A stretch of DNA of 64,000 nt. It comes from Coptis chinensis (taxonomy: Eukaryota; Streptophyta; Magnoliopsida; Ranunculales; Ranunculaceae). The stretch's first letter is position 1; each line of letters starts with the position of its first letter. A model generated the notes under the pieces. It worked only from the letters and a program-made list of their open reading frames with translations, was not told the DNA's origin and did no database searches. Where the stretch lies: positions 31,334,501-31,398,500 of the forward strand of contig CM027377.1 in assembly GCA_015680905.1 (NCBI GenBank), read 5' to 3'. This document shows, one piece after another, positions 45,344 through 58,427 of this stretch. The position numbers and the translations under genes are program-made.

Positions 45344-47034
45344 TTACTGTAAAATACTAATATGATCCTGCAACATATTATTGAGATCAATGCTTGCAAT
45401 TCCATGAGGTTGTTGAGGCCTCAAGAAAAGATGTTCAAAAGTTCCCTGTATAATAACAAAAAAAAAACAAAAACAGTTACATATATGTTTGTATTCAATT
45501 TTTTGCCACATGCAAAGGTTTATTGATAACAAACGAATTTAATTAGAACTTCAAATACCTGTTCAAGTTGGTGAATTCCTCTAGTGGATGTCACATCATG
45601 TTGTATCTCAAAATTATTTCCGACCAGAAAGGACTCCTATATAGTCACCATGGGACCATTTATGTATCTAGCTATTATGTCAATACTTAACACTGTTTAT
45701 CTATTTAAGTGAGAAGGTTGTATGGTACCTGACTCAAATGGAAAGGTTGATGACTAGGCAGAAAACTACGAAAGTACCAGTCCCAAAATACTCCTAGCAA
45801 CATAAAAAAAAAATCAATATAATAACGTGTACAAATGCAACAACAACCAATAGCAAAAAAAAAAAACAAGTATAACCTTAACCCGATTAAAAAAGGGGAG
45901 CATGAAGTCATGAGTGTATCGAGATTGTTGTTCAAAGATCCATCATAAGGTCCTACTAAATCCGGGAAGAATATTGTTGAATCAAAACAATAGCGAATGC
46001 TACTAAATAAAGTTGAACACAATTTTAGTTACCTGACTGAAGGTGTGGAAATCCGAATCTCTTTCGATAGCCCCTCCATCTGAGATTTCCTTTCCTTGAG
46101 TTTTCTTCTTTTTGGCATTTGGCTTTGCTTGAGTGTTTTTCTTACTACCTTTCTTCGTCCCATTTTTTCCCTTATCAAGAAACGATGTAAAATCCTTGGG
46201 CCGACCTTTGGGCTTCACAAAAGGTGGATCAAGTAATGGCTTCTGAATATGGGCAACTGGGGTTCTTGTTTGATTATTTTGCTCCTTTTCACTTTTTTCA
46301 TTCTGCTCCTCCGAACATAATGATATATTCCTAAGTGCAGCTTCAACATCTCGTAAGGTATTGTGTAAACCTTTCATTGCCACTTCGTATACTTCATCAG
46401 ATGGTGAAGCCTTACACGCAATATTGACTCCAAGTTTGCAAAGTTTGCAATATTTACTCATTTTACTTTCTTGACAACTCACTTGAATTTCTTCATTTCC
46501 GAACACCACTGAACCAGATTTTGCTTCTCTTGTCCATCTTTTGAGTACATGCTGTTTTGGGAGAGTTTGAACATCTTCAACCAAAAAAATCTTCAAGATA
46601 TGCCTACACAAATAACCTGCAAATTCATACAATTGGCAGCTACATTTTGCACTCATTGTAGAAGGCTCAAACAGGACGGTGCGCGCTACCTGACTGTATC
46701 CTTCCATCCACACTTTGTAGACACATTATGTTCCATGCTCATCAACTTTCCTATGGCGGTAAGAAAGACCTTGATATAACTGCTCTTGAAACTTACAAAA
46801 GATACTTCTTGTATAAACTTCAGCTGCCTCCTTCTCAATTTTAACGTTAAGTCTTAAAACTGGCCTTGCATAAATGGTGGCATAATCTTCCTTGTTTTCT
46901 TCCTCCCGCCTATCCAAGATAGCTAATTCATATTGTTTAACAAACTTAGAAAGAGCCATACCTTTTGTCAGGTATTTATCAAAGTAAGAGTTGATGCTTT
47001 CACTCCGTTGAACCATTGGATTTTCCCAAACCAA
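45344..47034 (-). pseudogene. FAR1-related gene, C-terminal half (SWIM zinc finger)
   Basis: FAR1/FHY3-family proteins are transcription factors derived from Mutator-like transposases. The minus strand at 46726-47034 has MVQRSESINSYFDKYL, the family's conserved segment after the transposase core. 46033-46713 has CSCQLYEFAGYLCRHIL, the CxCx(n)CxH SWIM finger, followed by a lysine-rich tail (KKGSKKNTQAKPNAKKKK). A donor follows at 46032 (CAG then GTAAC). Probable last exons lie near 45880-45957 (GPYDGSLNNNLDTLM) and 45344-45448 (GTFEHLFLRPQQPHGIASID, then stop). The N-terminal half lies 8 kb away at 55333-56484. Only about 40-50 family residues are unaccounted for between the halves. The coding text is well kept, so the disruption may be recent or the halves may still be transcribed. 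Confidence 0.75.
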
Positions 47035-47199
47035 TGATCATGTGATTGCGAGTATGTAATACCATAGAGCTAAAAATTCTTTTTATAAAAATAAAAATAA
47101 AGTATGTGTTTGCTATTGAATATCATGTGATGTCAGATAACATACCTGCATAAAACTTAGTGTTGTTGATTTCTGAATGTAAAAGAACGAGGCGCCCCA

Positions 47200-50100
47200 T
47201 GTAGAGAAAAACCTCTCAATATAGAACCATTGGAGAAAGTTATTGAAAGGCAAAAGGGACATGATCGCCCCTCAATGAATCTAGCTATTCAGGTGTTAAA
47301 ATATTTGTACCTAACCGTGAAGCAAGGCCCCATTAACCGTTGGAGTTGTCCGCGGTTCAAGTTGTCACCCGTGCTGGCTTGGACCAAACTAAAACACAAC
47401 GCCATTACCTTAGTAGTGGAATTAGCACGGATATTGTATTGTGGGAGTATTGCAATAATTGTTCCGAGCAAGAATAACCATCTTATTGACTCGGATTTCC
47501 GTCAAGTAGGCATGAATGCGACTTACTTGGACCGAAAAAGACATAATATGAATGACCTCCCTAGAATGAACGTTAATGAATGACATTGTTGAAAGTAAAA
47601 GTACAGAAGAATAGAGAAATGTAAAATGACAACCAAACTAAGAGAATGGAAGTTGAATGCCTTTATTGATGGATAAAATAGAACGAACTACATAGATGGA
47701 TAGATTTGTTATTGATGGAGTAATGTAAAATTGCAAAAAAATTCCTAATGGTAAAACTTGCGAAGGTGATAAGCATTCCATGGCTTCTCTATTATTCTTC
47801 CGAGAAATAGTCTGGAGGAAATATGACCCCTTAGATCTTTGGGCGATCTATGATGTAGGGTCCTTGCCAATTTTCCCCAAACTTTCCGATTCTATAAGCT
47901 TTGGGTTTCTCTGAGAAACCAGTCTCTTCAAGAGCAAAAGACTTAGGACGGATCTTCTTGTCGTAGTTCCGTTTCATGTCACTTGATACTTAATAAGCTT
48001 TGTAGTCCCTCGAATCGAACCTCATCAATAAGAGCTTTTGAGCCAAAGTAGTGTCATTGGAACTTGTTTCAACCGCTTGGTGACCGAGATGTATTGGAAA
48101 TCAGTTACGTAGGTAAAACGCTTGACACCATATGCAAGGTTAAAAGGAGATAATGCAGTTGAATATTTTGGCGTTGTCCTATAAGCCCACAAGACGATTT
48201 GGTAACTCCTTGACCCAATTTCCTTTTTCGCCAGTCAAATGCCTCTTTAGGTTGGCCAAAATCACCTTATTGGTGGCTTCGCCTGCCCCATTGGCTTCAT
48301 GGATGATAAGGTCGCGGAGAAGTTATGCCGTATCTTCAAATTAGCCGCAATCGGCGGCGAATTTCTTCAAAGATCGAATTGTTTACCATTATCCGATACA
48401 AGTGCAAGGATGCCAAAGCGACAAACAATATTTCTCCACAAAACATTTTGACATTGGAAACATGGATTTGGACCAAAGGCTTTGCTTCTACCCATTTGGT
48501 AAAATAATCGGTTGCCACAAGAAGGAATCGTATACTACACGGAGCTTTAGGTAAAGGACCAATAATGTCTAAGCCCCATTTGGCAAATGGCCACGGGCTT
48601 AGCATGGGATGCAACTTAGTAATAGGGAGTTTACTCATATTGTCGTGCTTTTGGCATGGCTCACACCTCTCAGATAGGTGTTTTGCATCCTTTTGCATCT
48701 TTGGCCACCAATAGCCCTGTGTCATAGCTTTATGAGCTAAACTTCGTCCCTTGGAGTGGCTTCCGCATAAGCCGGAGTGAATCTCTTCCAAAATTTGAAG
48801 TCCTTCCTGTTTTGAGAGGCATCGCAACATAGGGTTTAAGTCTGAGCCTTTGCGATATAATTGCAAACTTCCGTCGATGAATGTATATCACCAAAAACTT
48901 CCATGCATCGCGTTTGATTCTTTCAAATGAGTTTTGGTTACGCGAAGCGAAGAAACTTGCAAGTAGTGGATATAAGGAAGACGCCAATCTTGCCCATCGG
49001 AGATCATCACTGGCTCTGGTAGTATCATATCGGGAACTTCAGGACTATCATCTGCTTCATGTACCAACTCACTATCTGTTTCGGGAGCGAATTCAGGAGG
49101 AACAAATGGATCTACAGATTCTAATGGAAGATCCAAAGTATGGTCATGTTGTGAATTTTCCATCTTCCTTTTCCGCTTCCGAGTCATGATTGGTGCGATT
49201 ATACGTGGGTCGTATTTCGCTATTGCGTACAAGCAAAACAAGTAATTGCTTTCATGTACATACAAGTCATGCAATTCTTTTTCGGTAAAGTCAATGCTTG
49301 GCTCTTTCTGGAACTCCACAGTGATGTGTCTTGACTCTTCGCTTCTAACGGGCGGGCGAGATAAGCCCATGAATCAATATGACGTATGTCATTTCGGGTC
49401 TTTGAGTGATAGAGATGCTATCAAATTGTCAAGCAAGGCTATGTATCAAACCAAGATAAGCCGCCATACGGTCATCTCTTGCTTCAAAAGACCACTAAAC
49501 CGATTGGCCACAAGGCAAGAATCCGTGTATAACCGGAGCTTTCGCCCCCGGTTTCAAAGTCGTTCTCAAGGCACAAACGGCAGCCTCATACTTTCGGCTT
49601 CCGTTATTTGAAGCGGCGGCCAAGTCGCCGCATTTCTCAATCTTCTCTCCACGGGTTTAACAAAAACGCATCGATTCCGGACCAGATTTATTATGGGAGC
49701 CATCCGAGTAAACAATCCATAGGTCAATGGGATTAGGAATTGCGTTTGCAAGTTGATTCTTCAATTAAGCCCCGGTTATGGGTGGCGAGAATGTCTTCCA
49801 TAGATTCTTCTTGGCGCAAGAAATCGTCAATAGGAGAATCATCAATCGGAAAATCAGCTATCAAAGAAGCTAGAGCATGTCTTTTTTCAGCAGTACGACT
49901 TTCAAAGACAATGCTATATGCACTAAGATAATTTTCCCATTCGGCTAATCTGCTTGATTCACGTGCATTACTGAAAGATCTTGCGTAAGGGGTACTTTCG
50001 AGATAAACTCGACCAACCTCCCCGGAAGTATGGTTTTAACCGACGGCGGCATGAACCAATGCAATTGCCATTTTTCCATCTTTGAATAACGAGACTCAGC

Positions 50101-53100
50101 TCCGGTTAACGACCTACTGATAAAAAAAATTGACGGGTCTACCATCATCGACGAAAAGAACAAAGACTAACGGCTTGAGTTGTAGCTGCTAGGAACATGT
50201 CAATCGGTTGACCCGTTGAAGGACTTGTCAATATAGGAGGGTGACCAAGTATTTTTCAAATTTGTTGCAATGCCATCTCACAATCAATGTTCCAAGTTGT
50301 CGCCCCCTTTAAAGTCTGGAAGAAGGGATGACAACGATCGGAATATTTAGAAATAAATCTATGAAGAGCGGCAAGCCGAATAGTAAGCCGTTGAATTTCC
50401 TTCTTATTTTTTGGTGATGGCATATCAATAACGGCACGTATCTGATCAGGATTAGCCTTAATACCTCTACGAGTCATGAGGTATCCCATAAATTTTCCAG
50501 AAGAGAGGCCAAAAGAACATTTGGCGGGATTGAGTCTCATGTTATACTTGTTAAGCCTATCAAAAACAAGTTGAAGATCGGAAAGATGATCACCAGTAAG
50601 CTTCGATTTAACGACTATATCATCAATATAAGCCTCCATTATTATCCCCAAAGCAGATCGAAAAAATTGTATTGACAAGCTTTTGGTAGGTTGCACCGCA
50701 TTTTCAGACCAAAAGGCATAACGATTAATAGCGAAAATGCCTTGGTCGGTAATGAAAGCGGTGAACTCTTCATCATCAACATTCAAAGAGATCCGGTAGT
50801 ACCACGAAGAAGCATCCATGAGCGATAGGCGTTGGAATCCCGGTGGCATCCACTAGTTCGAAATTCATGGCAATGGATACGGATGAATCGGACAAAGCTG
50901 CGTTAAGGTTTGTAAAGTCAATACAAATTCTGATTTGTCCGTTCTTTTTTTTGGCTTTGCGACGACATTAGCAAGCCATTTTGGGTAAAGTAACTTCGTC
51001 GGATAAAGTTAACCGCAAGTAGCTTATCAATCTCCTCTTTAACTTTTAAGCATATATAACTTCGTACAAATCTTTGTAATTCATCTTTTCACGCGTTCTA
51101 GTTCATCTCCGTTTCTATTAAAGTCTCTCATCAATTGTCTTTACGGACGATTCACGGTTAATGCCATTTGCCGCGTGATCTTGGCCGAGCAGCTTTCGTT
51201 TAAGTCCGTCATTAAGCATTTATTTTTCTCTACCTCTTTTTGCGACGTTTTAAGTTCCCCGATCTTTGGTCGCCACGAAAGTGACTTCAATTCTATCACA
51301 TCTGTTTTAAAGTGTTTGTGTTCCTCCATTATCTCACAGGCTTTCCCAAATTCTTCATACGATCTCTCCTCTGCTTCTTCCGTCCGCTCGGTTAAGTTTT
51401 TGTTTTCGTATTCTAACTCTCTGATGGTTCCGCTTAACGCTTTGTTTGCCTCTTCCAATTTTTGGTTGAGTATCTTCACTTTCTCTATTTCTTCTAAGGC
51501 ATTGACTTCATTCGGAACGATATTTTTCTTCGCGACTTTTTCATGAATTTCTTTGGCCCGTACTACCGCCGTTTTAACCTGCGACAAAAAATATCTGATT
51601 TATTTTAACACAAGTTTGCAATAACTGATAAAAATAATACTATCATACCTGCTTTATACTATCGAAAATCATTGACATTGCTCTGTCATATTCTTCGATG
51701 TTATCCGTATTCTGGTCACATTTTTTATATTTTTCGAGCCCTTCCATTGGCGTAATCCCGGGCGATCCCTTCACTTCGTCTTCAAAGCTTGAACATCTCT
51801 GCTTCATCTGCAATTTTCATCGGTTTAGTGTTGGACACAAATTTCTTTACCGTTCTAACGCAATAGTAAAAATCAACGGTCAACTTACTTTTAACAGATT
51901 CTGTGGTTTTCCTCCATGAGTAGTATTACCCCTGACAGTACTTGCCAGCGGTTGCTGGATTCTTTGCTCCTGCATTTTGATTTGCCGTTTTTTTTCTTTC
52001 ACCGACTTTGTGTTCTTCGCTGCACTATCTTTTGTAAGTATCACTGTTTCGTTCTTTTCCTGTATATACCAAACTAGAGCGAGATATTACATCTCTCTAC
52101 ACTTTTACATATCTATGTTTTCTACGGTACATACCTTTTCCTCTGTGTTGAGAATGTATTATTTTTCGTCTGGGCTGTTTTGTGCATTGTAGTCTCGTCC
52201 CTCGAGGCATCATACATTGTGACGTTGGTTGTCTCTCGTAGTCTCCGTTCGCCCGTTTTCTTGTGGAACATTTTCTTTTGTACAATTCGCTATTTGTATT
52301 TGGCAAGCTCAGCACTAATTCTCGTTGTGTTAATTCCGTTCCATCTTCTTTTTCACTATCGCTATCGCTGCCAAATATTGCATTTCTGAGACTCTTATTC
52401 TTCTTCGCCATTTCACTATGTGTTTCCATGGACCTATCGGGCCGTTGTTCGATACCCCCATAGTGTCGGAAATCAACAATATCATCAAAGTAGCTCAAAT
52501 CTACCAATATTTCGTCAGAGCATTCATGAAAGAAGAAACGAAGGTTGTTCTCCACTTCCTTGTCCAATTCAATATCTGGTAGGGTACTCGCGTTTTCTGT
52601 TAGACACAAAAATAACTCGTGTTAGTCAACAGTTTACTCGTAGTACAATTTTCAATAATTATGTTTTGGCTTATCTCGAAATTTGTTCGGCACTTTAAAC
52701 TCTGTCGGATTCCACTTCCCTCGCAAGCGGTACAGAAATCTATCTCATCCGGTGTATACTTTTGGGAACCCTTTAAAACTTCTATTTGAATCCTTGAATT
52801 CAATTTCAAATTTTATGTACCCTTTCGTCAGTATGGTTTTCGGTCGTATCAACGCAAAGATTTCTTGAGCCCCAAACCTTCTGTTAAATTCATTTTGTAA
52901 ACGGTGCGCTCTCGTAAAGATTAACCATAACGATATTGGCAGTTGTCCCGGTGCAATTTACCACCACTCCAGTAATTGCACTATTTCTTTGCTCAATGGA
53001 ATTGCATTCCTGCAATTTAATTGTGTGTAAGCCATTACTACTTCATCTTCTTCGACTTTCGTTTCAAATTCGTACATTTCATCCATCTCAAATTTCTCGA

Positions 53101-54850
53101 GTCCTAGTATTTTCTGTATTTCCTTAAGCGACCATCGACGCGGTTCCAGGTAGTCGCTGTATCTATCATCTTCTTTCCACCACACCAAGTCTGCGTTCGT
53201 CATCGAGTTTTTCTGCTCGAGTGTTTTTTCGTCCGTATAGTACGGTAGTTTCTACCTGAAAAAAAGAAAATAAAACCGGGTCAGATAGGTCAAAAATCGG
53301 GTCAGAAAGCTCAAAAACCGGGCTCACTTGGCCAGATTAAAAAAGCACAGGTATGGTGCCCCTATCTGGTATTTTGCACCATATCATGTGTGTTCTTTTA
53401 AGTTCCGGATGCCCAGGCCATATTAAAAAAAAAAAGGTACGGTGCCCTTTCTTTGTTAATGCCGCACCATATCATGTTCCTTAATTCACTTTTGAATACT
53501 GGCGCTCATCTTTCACAACCACAACGTCGTGGTTTTGTTGGTTTTTGTGGTTCTTCGCCAACTTTCTGTTCGATGACGGTGGAGCCAGTTGAGGGAAAGG
53601 CAAAACACAATACACCGCTCTACCTCACCCAAATCTTAATCGAGGTTCAACAGTTCAATGTCATGCACAAAAAAAAAAAAACAAAACATAATGCGCGGCA
53701 TAATGCGCCATTTACTTTACTTACGGTATCATCACCCTCAAGATCGCGGCCGGGGTGAGTATTCCGCTCTCAAATCTTCTTTGTAGCGAAAGATGCAACA
53801 AAATCTTTTGAAGGCGCCGATGCCAGGGATGACTTTGTGAATAAGTGCTTTTTTAAAGTGATCTTCCCGATCACTTTTCTTTAGTGCGATAGTAAGAATA
53901 GATGAAGACGATGAGGAGAGGAGTTGCCTGGAATAATAGGAACGTATAGGTGGATGACAACAGTACTAACCTTTTCTTCGTCTACCCGCAACTTTTCTTC
54001 AGCGAAACTAACGCCCCGGCACAGTACGGAAACTTCCTGTCACAATGGTTTAGTACTTTGGAGAACACGGTGGTGTTTACTTTTGTTTTCTACCGTTTAT
54101 CAGTGCTAGATCGTGACTTCTCTCTAAGATTTGTGCTCAGCATATATTTCTCTGTGTTATCTGTTTATATATACGCTGGTCCAGTGTTTAAGTCCCTATG
54201 TAATTCTACCATCCAAACCGACTTAAGGTGGATGACGCAATTCTAACCTTTATCCAATCCGGATTTATTTTAGCATCCTAGTTTTATATGATGTACACTT
54301 CTTTTATGTTTCCTTATGCTCACTTATCACGCTACTCGTATTCATATTTCGGAACAAATTTTTGACTCTTGTACATTTTTCGAATTCCAATTATTTCATT
54401 CCGCGATAATTCGCGATTTATGTCCGTTCCATCGGATAATTCGGGATTTTTTCCACGCTTTCAACGGTCTAATCCTAGTATTGCTATTCACTGGTATCGC
54501 GTCGTGTCGACATCACTTTCGCCTTTGTTACTTAAATGCGTTCGGTACAAAGATTCGCACTCAATTTCTTTTTTGATATTTTTGACCGTATTTTATTTAT
54601 GTGCATATTTTATTCTATCTATGCGTTTTCGGCCATTTTTATTTAACTACGTCATTGCGTCCCGTATACGTTAATTTGACATTTTTTCATTTCCGCTAAT
54701 TCACGAATTTTTCCCGATTGTCCATTTATCTTATTGTTTACGTTCACACGACACTTTGTTATACACTCCGCTTACTCTTTTATTAATTCACGTTTTCCGT
54801 GATTTATCTTCTCTTCTTTGCCATGTGAACTTTGTTCGCCTGACAAAGAG
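47200..54850 (-). mobile_element. Ty3/Gypsy (Tat-like) debris between the FAR1 halves
   Basis: Minus-strand pol remnants in the expected order: reverse transcriptase (50256-51100, with AYIDDIVVKS and SFGLSSGKFMGY), RNase H-like stretch (about 49000-49900), integrase (48336-48866, with HSGLCGSHSKGRSLAHKAM, a CEPCQKH zinc pair and DYFTKWVEAKPL), and an integrase C-terminal segment near 47800-48000. Above the RT lie a coiled-coil-rich block (51141-51587) and acidic gag-like or extra-frame blocks (52097-52609 and 52958-53203) that I cannot name. Broken, with many breaks (ten or more). Ends not fixed. Old by its state. Confidence 0.75.
53340..53480. repeat. Direct repeat of about 87 bp, two diverged copies
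   Basis: 'ggtatggtgcccctatctggtattttgcaccatatcatg' has a looser second copy, 'ggtacggtgccc...gccgcaccatatcatg', about 87 bp further on. Part of the leader-like region of the debris. Confidence 0.6.
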
Positions 54851-54857
54851 GGGGCGG

Positions 54858-55330
54858 TGTTTCGACCCCCACCTACGTGGCAAACGTCCATTAGTAGGGG
54901 TCTCTATTTTATTCATTTAATCAACAGGGCTAAAGCCCAATTCGCAATATCATGGATCAATGTACAGGCTCATTAACTCATGTGTCTAAAGGTCAACCTT
55001 AGCCACATGGCTTGCCACTAATATACGTTGATTTATGTCCAGATTCATTTCTTATCAAAGATATAGTTATCAGTTGACAGTTATACTCTATCACAATTAC
55101 TCAAGATACAAGATTACTTGAGCTACAAGGACTCTCTACTCTACCTCTATAAATATCAAACTATTTTTCATAAGGAACTACGTGGAAACTTGATCCCTAG
55201 AGAATAGATGTTGGGTACGTAGGCAACCATTATTTGGTTCAGTTTCATCTCCCCCAACATCAAATTCCTCTGTTTCTTAGTGTGTTCTTTACCATTGCTC
55301 CCGTTGTGTTGAAGCAGTTTATTGCCGAAA
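54858..55330 (+). repeat. LTR-like segment, opposite in orientation to the neighbouring pol
   Basis: On the + strand a purine tract (aaagagggggcgg, 54845-54857) is followed by TGTTTCGACCCCCACC, as a PPT is followed by an LTR start. A TATA-like ctataaata lies near 55147, and the block 'actacgtgg...gatccc...gtacgtaggcaacc' at 55177-55230 is of the kind seen in plant Gypsy LTRs. It reads as a + strand 3' LTR although the pol beside it is on the minus strand. The right end is taken as the point where FAR1 coding resumes. Confidence 0.5.
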
Positions 55331-55332
55331 CA

Positions 55333-56484
55333 GTAACCATATAAACACTTGCAGAAATCCCCAAACAAATTTTCTTTTGAGACAAACTCATGAGCCAAAT
55401 GTTTCCTTGCGTTTCTAGCTATATGCCACAAACAATATCTATGATGAGTACTAGGTAAAACTTTCTCAATAGCCCCTCCAATGGCTGAATCTTGATCAGT
55501 GATGATAACTTTCGACTGTTTTCCATCCATTGATGCCATCAAATTTTTCATTGCCCACATAAAAGACTCTTCTGTCTCAGAATACAGCAAGGCACCACCA
55601 AGTAATACTGTTTGGAAATGATGATTTATACCAACAATAGGAGCAAATGGCATACCGAACTTATTTATTCCATATGTAGGATCAAAACAAATAACATCTC
55701 CAAAATAATAGTAATCCATCCTCGACTTAGCATCTGTCCAAAAAAAATTTGTCATACGCCATTCTAAGTCAATTTGTATCGAATAACAAAAAGCGGGATT
55801 ATCCATTTGTTGTTGCTGAAGATGATCAAGCACAACTTGTGCATCGCCATTGGCAAGATCCCTTTGGCGTTTTGTACTCAAATAATTACTCACGTCTTTC
55901 TTAGTAAATCCCATATTCTGAATTCCACCGGCCATAGCCATAAAACTAGCCATCGGACTTCCTCTAATTCCTACTGAGTCCATGGTATCCACGATAATCT
56001 GTTGGCTCGGGTCAATCTGTCTCTGCGATCGAAGCAGGTGTTTTTTACTTGGAGTGACGACATTATGGTTATGATTTTCAACAACTTTAGACACAATCCA
56101 TTTTTCTTCATCTTTTTTTTTGCGAACAGCCATCATTGCCTTACAACCTGTCCTCGTATCAGCTTTGTTTCGCTTTCTCTCTTCAAATCGTTTGGTTCGA
56201 GAATCTCGCATCCCCTCAAAAGAACAACAAAATGTCCGACCATTAATTTCTCTGGTTACTCTTGATCTATTCACGGTATTCTTTCGAACACTAAAACCAA
56301 TGTGACCAGCGTAATTATTGTAAAACACATATGCTTCTTCGAGGGAATCAAACTCCATTCCTTCACATGGACAATATATATTCACGTCTTTTTCAATTTC
56401 ATAGACTTCATCACCAATAACACCACCGTGAGGTTCATCATCTTCACATACATCACCCCATTCAGCTTGTTCATTTTTAGTCAT
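55333..56484 (-). pseudogene. FAR1-related gene, N-terminal half
   Basis: Starts at the ATG at 56484. An acidic N-terminus is followed by the FAR1 DNA-binding domain (residues about 50-142, with CCSFEGMRD, TGCKAMMAV and the closing ENHNH zinc ligands) and a MULE transposase core (about 266-362, FDPTYGINKFGMPFAPIVGI, with D268 and D330 of TDQDSAIGG, then HHRYCLWHIARNARKHL). Family similarity stops near residue 384 (CKCLYGYC); the following 54 residues are read out of the LTR-like segment. The open frame up to that point has no stop or shift. The C-terminal half is at 45344-47034 on the same strand. Transposase-derived factors of this family act in light signalling; the target of this copy is unknown. 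Confidence 0.85.
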
Positions 56485-57360
56485 TTTATCTTCACTTGCA
56501 GATGATAAAACTACAAGAATTAATTGTAAAAAATAAAAATTAAAACTTGCAGCTAAATAATAAATTCAAAGCACAAAAGCATGTTTTATAATTTAGGAAA
56601 AAAGAGACAAACTATCTAAGTAGTTAAATTGATACTAAAGTTACCTCAATGAAACTATCGTTAGACAGAGATGGGGAGAGTTGGTCGGAAACCTTAAATG
56701 ACGATCATCGTGTCAATCAAAGAAGGCTATAGAGAGAGAGATTTAGTCGGAAACTATCAACCTCAATCACTATCGAGGAGAAGAGAAAAGTGTGCTGCAT
56801 TTAGCGCCTGTTTTTGTTTGAGTTTTAGCGCCCATATAACCTGGCATTTGTTTTATTTTCCTATTTTTACTATATTTCCAGCCGATTATGATTTTTTTCT
56901 TACTGTTTTTTATTTTGTGCCACGTCACCCAAACCCACCAATGAGCATTGACTTCATAACTATTTTTGGTGCTAGGCCTTGTGTTATAGTCGTCCCCTTA
57001 AAACAATATTACGCTGACTTCACAAAACACATACATAGTTGAAATGACATTTGAAGTCCTTTGGAATAGTTGAAAGTAACAAATAAGGCAGGTGAAATGA
57101 CTAACCTAATTTGACTCGATCTCTTCGTTTTGTTTCTCCTTCATTTCCACTATGTTGGCCAGTTTTGTATCACATCTCTGTTGGGTATGGACCAAATTAA
57201 GTCCAAAAGTTTTGTTATTGAAATTCCTAGTGGGCAGTCTCTCGTTGTAGATACCTGGATAAATCAATTGTTATAGACTTTGAAAGTTCTACCATTTGTT
57301 TAAAAATGTTTATCGCTAACAATATGACGTATGGATAATCTCTATATAATAAAGATATTC
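56485..57360. other. 5' flank of the FAR1 N-terminal half, no further gene
   Basis: The open frame at 56698-57042 (+) has no recognisable domain. A 5'UTR and promoter for the FAR1-related half would lie at 56485-56800, but I cannot point to a clear TATA box. Confidence 0.45.
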
Positions 57361-58427
57361 GTTACTCCCAGACTCCATATTGTGTTGGGCAGACTCTAAA
57401 AACAAAAATAATTATTTTAAATGTGTCATTAGTCCTAAAAGTTGTTTTGTGTTGGGCACCTCCCAAACCAACGTGAATTTCACTTGTTGCAACCTTTTCA
57501 GTCCTTCTTTTCTCTTCTTTTCTATTCTATTATCTTCTCTTTCACCATCCTAAACCTTAAACCATAAAGAAAACTATATCTTAACACTAACACTAAACAC
57601 TATGACTGAATATGCATGTGTACATGGTTGAATATATGGCTGAATGAGAAAATTTGAACACCCTAGGCTTAAACGACCGACTAGGTCGTTTGTTGTGCAC
57701 ACCAAACGGTCTGGTCACACTATCTGGACTGAATCCAAAACGATGTGTCCATGTCGTTTGGGATTTGGACTTAGAAAAAAAACTTACGTTTGTGGTCACA
57801 CCGTTTGGAGTAAGTCCAAAGTCCAAACGGTGTTGCCATATCGTTTGGATTTGAACTTGAAAAAAACATAAAGTTATGTTTTTTGGCCTCTTTACCAGTG
57901 TGTCCATGTCGTTTGGGACTTAGTCCAAATGGTGTGGCTATGTTGTTTGAACTGAAATTTGGTGAAGTTTGGATTGTTTTTTTCTTAACTTCCATATATT
58001 CAAACACACATATTCTTCAAACATGCAAAATACCAAAAATCAAAGTACAAGTGATTCAAATAATTCATTCCCATATCATTCCCAAAAATCAAAGTAAATG
58101 TGTCAGAATTTGGAATTGTTAGAATTTGGAGACGAAGGGTATCGAGACGGAAAAACAATATCAAAGTTGCCTCTTTCAATCGAAACAAAGAAATCTGGAA
58201 TTCAATCGAGCGGTAATCGAAATCGAGGTTTTGAGCAGTAATCGAAATCGAGCGGTTCTCGGGTTTTGAGTTTTGAGTTTTTGATCGAGCAGAAAAATCG
58301 AAATCGAGGGGTTTATTGGAGACGAAGGGTGATTGCCGGTTTCTCGCATGTTTTGGTTGGGGGTGTATTGTTGCAAGTTGTGCTCAACACGGGGTCTGCC
58401 CAACACAAATCGGGGTCTGGCAGTAAC
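57361..58427. mobile_element. TIR element of 1.07 kb with an internal repeat array, family uncertain
   Basis: Inverted ends of about 36 bp: gttactcccagactcc at the left against gttactgccagacccc read inward from the right, both continuing into tgtgttgggcagac. No clear target duplication (aagatattc versus aggactcat), so the family is open; a Mutator-like element is possible. The centre (57640-57960) is an array of five or six imperfect units with catgtcgtttggg and tccaaacggtgt. 58120-58330 has repeated 'atcgaaatcgag' and two 'ggagacgaagggt'. No transposase. Confidence 0.65.

Noticed and set aside
47230-47583. A 117-codon + strand open frame
   Set aside because: No domain recognised; it lies opposite minus-strand Gypsy debris and has no start or splice context.
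53924-54674. Several + strand open frames of 60-100 codons
   Set aside because: Hydrophobic T-rich text with no family match, in the debris next to the LTR-like segment.
57601-58007. Protein-like repeats on both strands suggesting a repeat protein
   Set aside because: They are translations of the cgtttgg/ccaaacg DNA array inside a TIR element, equally open on both strands.
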